A stretch of 64,000 nt of DNA, taken from contig NC_037089.1 of the NCBI RefSeq assembly GCF_002994745.2, positions 78,144,347 to 78,208,346 of the forward strand, read 5' to 3'. Made by a program: the position numbers and the translations under genes. Numbering within the stretch: the first letter of the stretch is position 1; the number at the start of each line of letters is the position of its first letter. The notes beneath the pieces are model-generated. The model was not told the DNA's origin, did no database searches, and saw nothing but the letters and a program-made list of their open reading frames with translations. The stretch is from Rosa chinensis (lineage: Eukaryota > Streptophyta > Magnoliopsida > Rosales > Rosaceae). This document shows, in pieces, positions 59,453 to 64,000 of this stretch.

Positions 59453-59649
59453 GTTAAAGGAAAAGCACATTATCTGCCTTCGTCAAAGCAACTGACGAGG
59501 AGGGAATCAAGAAATTACAATCATAGCTCAATCAGCATTTAGTATCATTAATGTAATCGATATTTTCGTTGTAATTCTATCCCTATATAAAGGGACTATG
59601 AAATGAAATGAGTAGACCAATTCCAATTTGCATTTTAATTACTTTTACA
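59453..59649 (+). repeat. Copia 3' LTR
   Basis: TGTTAAAGGAAAAGC...TTTTACA, followed by CATAT. Confidence 0.93.
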
Positions 59650-59654
59650 CATAT

Positions 59655-60120
59655 ATTTTTATTAGGGTTTTTTCTATTGTCAAACAATAAAAACTTCTTA
59701 TTCTTATTTTCGGAAAATAATTTTATTATATTTTGGCATTTACTATTTTTGACCTTTTAGCATTGTTATGGCTATATGTATGTAAGTAGAAGGATTTTAT
59801 GCCTAAGAACATCGAAAAACTAAAATTTCTTGTAAGACAATAAATTATTTCATTGTTGGACATGTTTAGATGGATAAAATTTCGCGTTTCTCATCTCGTA
59901 ATATAACAATAAATAATCTTCCGAGCAAAATCCCTTATCCGGCAATACGTCGTAATGACAGCGAATGCAGTAAGTCTATAAATTTGGGAATATGGATGTG
60001 ATGGTTGACTTTAGAATAGGGCTGTCAATTCCGACATGACCCAATAACATAACTCGAAACCAACACGAAATAAAGCGGGTTGGTCGTGGGTCAACCCGCC
60101 ATGACCCATTTAATAAATGG
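59655..60120. other. Spacer with repeat-like end
   Basis: AT-rich. The stretch 60029-60120 (GGGCTGTCAATTCCGACATG..., then a GGGTTGG...CAACCCG palindrome-like block) looks like the end of an unidentified transposon. Confidence 0.4.
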
Positions 60121-60849
60121 CACTACTACAAAAAATGCATCACACAACAGTGGAAATCTGTTGTATGATTTGGGTCATGTCTGTCGTCTATCCCGGTGTT
60201 GTGTGATGAGCATCCTCTAACAACAGTGAAACACCGTTGTGTGTATATCATAGACACAACGCTTTAGTTATAACTGTTGCACCGATTTTGCGCATGTCAA
60301 TGCCATAAATTGGATGCGGAGTATTCAATTGTTGTTTCGATGGTGGTCAGACAACAGAAGTAAGTACACGCTGTTGTGTGAGTACTAATGAGACAACAAA
60401 ATTTTATAGGGACTGTTGTGTGATTACAAGTGATTTGTTGTGTGATTAACGTATTGTAATTCACTATTGTTTGTTTATTATCGATTTTTTACCTGAAATA
60501 TTTGCACAATTATAATGCTCAATACATATTATGTAATGAAGTACTCTAATTCAAGCATACAATGTACCAAAAGAGCTATCATTTTCCAATCATCCATAGA
60601 TTCAAGTATCCATACAATGAAACCAAAAAAGAAAGCAGCGAAATGGCTACTGCATTCTAACAATAAAAAACAGCAACTGGTAATATGGAGGTAGCGGACA
60701 ATGTTATGAAATCTGAATGGTTCCTACAACAAGAAAACAGAACTTAATTACAGAAGCATATGCATCACACGACCCAAGCAGTTTTATGTGACATTAGAGT
60801 GTGATACAGCGGTAAATTAAATTAGGATCTCAGAACCAATTACTTTTCT

Positions 60850-60925
60850 CTGTTTCAAAAATCTACCTCATCCATCTTGTACTGAAATCCCATCCAGTCT
60901 CGGTAGTTGAAGCCACTTCATGGTA
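60850..60925 (-). pseudogene. Trehalase exon fragment (second copy)
   Basis: Encodes ASTTETGWDFSTRWM and ends in a GT donor; homologous to 31378-31450. It matches the conserved GWDFS(T/S)RW trehalase block. Confidence 0.6.
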
Positions 60926-61194
60926 ATGAGATTAGTCACAATTGCTTTTGTTGTATCATACGTTTTACAGGAATTTTACATGCTAGCAATCCCCTGCAAC
61001 ACAAAATGGAAGAGCCCGTTCATATTTTTTAGTAAAAGGAACAAAATTCTTGCAATTCCTAAATTCTGAGCATTAATTCATAGTATTGCCTATCTCCTAC
61101 CTTGCCAGAAAAGACAAAACCCCACCATGCATATGTGGTTGGATTAAAATGGCAACATTACTCCTTGATAAACACACCTTTCTAATTAGTGCAT

Positions 61195-63635
<2,441 letters not shown>

Positions 63636-63800
63636 TTGACAGAGAGACGGGGGAAGGGAAGAGAGAGGAAAGAATGGGTTATGAGTGGTTCTAGCTCCCT
63701 TCTTCTTTTGTTTATTTCTTTCTTTCGAACATATGGGTTTGGTGGCCATAATTTTAGTTCATCCCACAACAGATGGTTAAAAAACTGTTGTAAGAGAGCA

Positions 63801-64000
63801 GGGGTGTAGCTAGGATTCGACAATGGGGTGGGCTAAATTTATTGTGGCAATTTTTTGGGCGAAGCCCAAATTTTGTTGTTGTTGTGACCTGCATAATATC
63901 AATGAATCTCATCAACCGATTCAACCCATTCCCAATTATCAATGAATCTCAGGCGGACTGAAACTCTGAAAAGGGGGGGTGGCACGGTGGCTGGAGCCTG
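63801..64000. other. Window end, repeat-like
   Basis: A GGGGTGTAGCTAGGATTCGAC stretch is typical of ends of other plant transposons; too short to classify. Confidence 0.3.

Larger units (their letters stand above)
43453..59649 (+). mobile_element. Ty1/Copia LTR retrotransposon, split by nested element
   Basis: It is flanked by CATAT (43448-43452, 59650-59654). LTRs are short: 194 bp left and 197 bp right. Without the nested 9.03-kb element and its duplication the Copia is about 7.2 kb. The order gag, protease, integrase, RT, RNase H is the Copia order. It has stops and shifts, a TA expansion in RT and a small tandem duplication in RNase H, so it is dead. Confidence 0.95.

Overview
This window looks like repeat-rich nuclear DNA from a eudicot plant. 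Evidence: AT-rich non-coding sequence, intron-like signals, and plant-only families, namely a WUSCHEL-type WOX homeobox, plant mobile domain, caffeate-type O-methyltransferases, petC, and a plant tRNA-Asp primer site. A member of the rose family is my guess, with low confidence. I found no clearly intact ordinary host gene. Almost everything recognisable is a transposable element, a gene fragment carried by one, or a decayed gene. All calls come from reading by eye; no alignment or search was run.

Layout, left to right. A 5'-truncated LINE-like insertion with a 19-bp target duplication lies at 1.5-2.0 kb. Helitron-type 3' ends occur at 3.58 kb (minus), 10.15 kb (plus) and 30.16 kb (plus). The Helitron ending at 30.16 kb appears split by a 13.45-kb Ty3/Gypsy element of Tat type (13981-27431, TSD CTATT). 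That element has gag, protease, RT and RNase H with premature stops, no visible integrase, and an antisense plant-mobile-domain passenger gene. Its left LTR is itself interrupted by a 2.1-kb solo LTR (TSD TTCTC).

A CACTA-type element (about 30.9-35.22 kb) carries fragments of trehalase, the Rieske protein petC and a small mitochondrial ATP synthase subunit. Two O-methyltransferase pseudogenes on the minus strand follow (35.6-36.4 and 39.2-41.15 kb). They are separated by a LINE with a 19-bp TSD, and the second is interrupted by an 893-bp insertion. A second small LINE-like insertion (14-bp TSD) and a 1.65-kb MULE with about 230-bp inverted ends and a perfect 9-bp TSD come next.

From 43453 to 59649 there is a Ty1/Copia element (TSD CATAT), split inside its integrase region by a 9.03-kb LTR element (47726-56755, TSD ACGAT). 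This inner element is very young: its 2.08-kb LTRs are almost identical. It has no recognisable gag-pol. It carries an intact antisense WOX/WUSCHEL-like gene, a divergent 176-aa sense ORF, and a primer-binding region where the reverse complement of the 3' part of tRNA-Asp has been copied past the normal stop, twice in tandem. The window ends in a second CACTA-type element (from 60121) sharing sequence with the first. It carries the same trehalase fragment plus a multi-exon, frameshifted organellar glutamyl-tRNA synthetase.

Order of events: the Tat and Copia elements are older hosts for younger insertions; the WOX-carrying element is the newest large arrival. The recurrent theme is gene capture, by CACTA elements (DNA pieces with introns) and by LTR elements (antisense passengers with their own TATA-like sequences).
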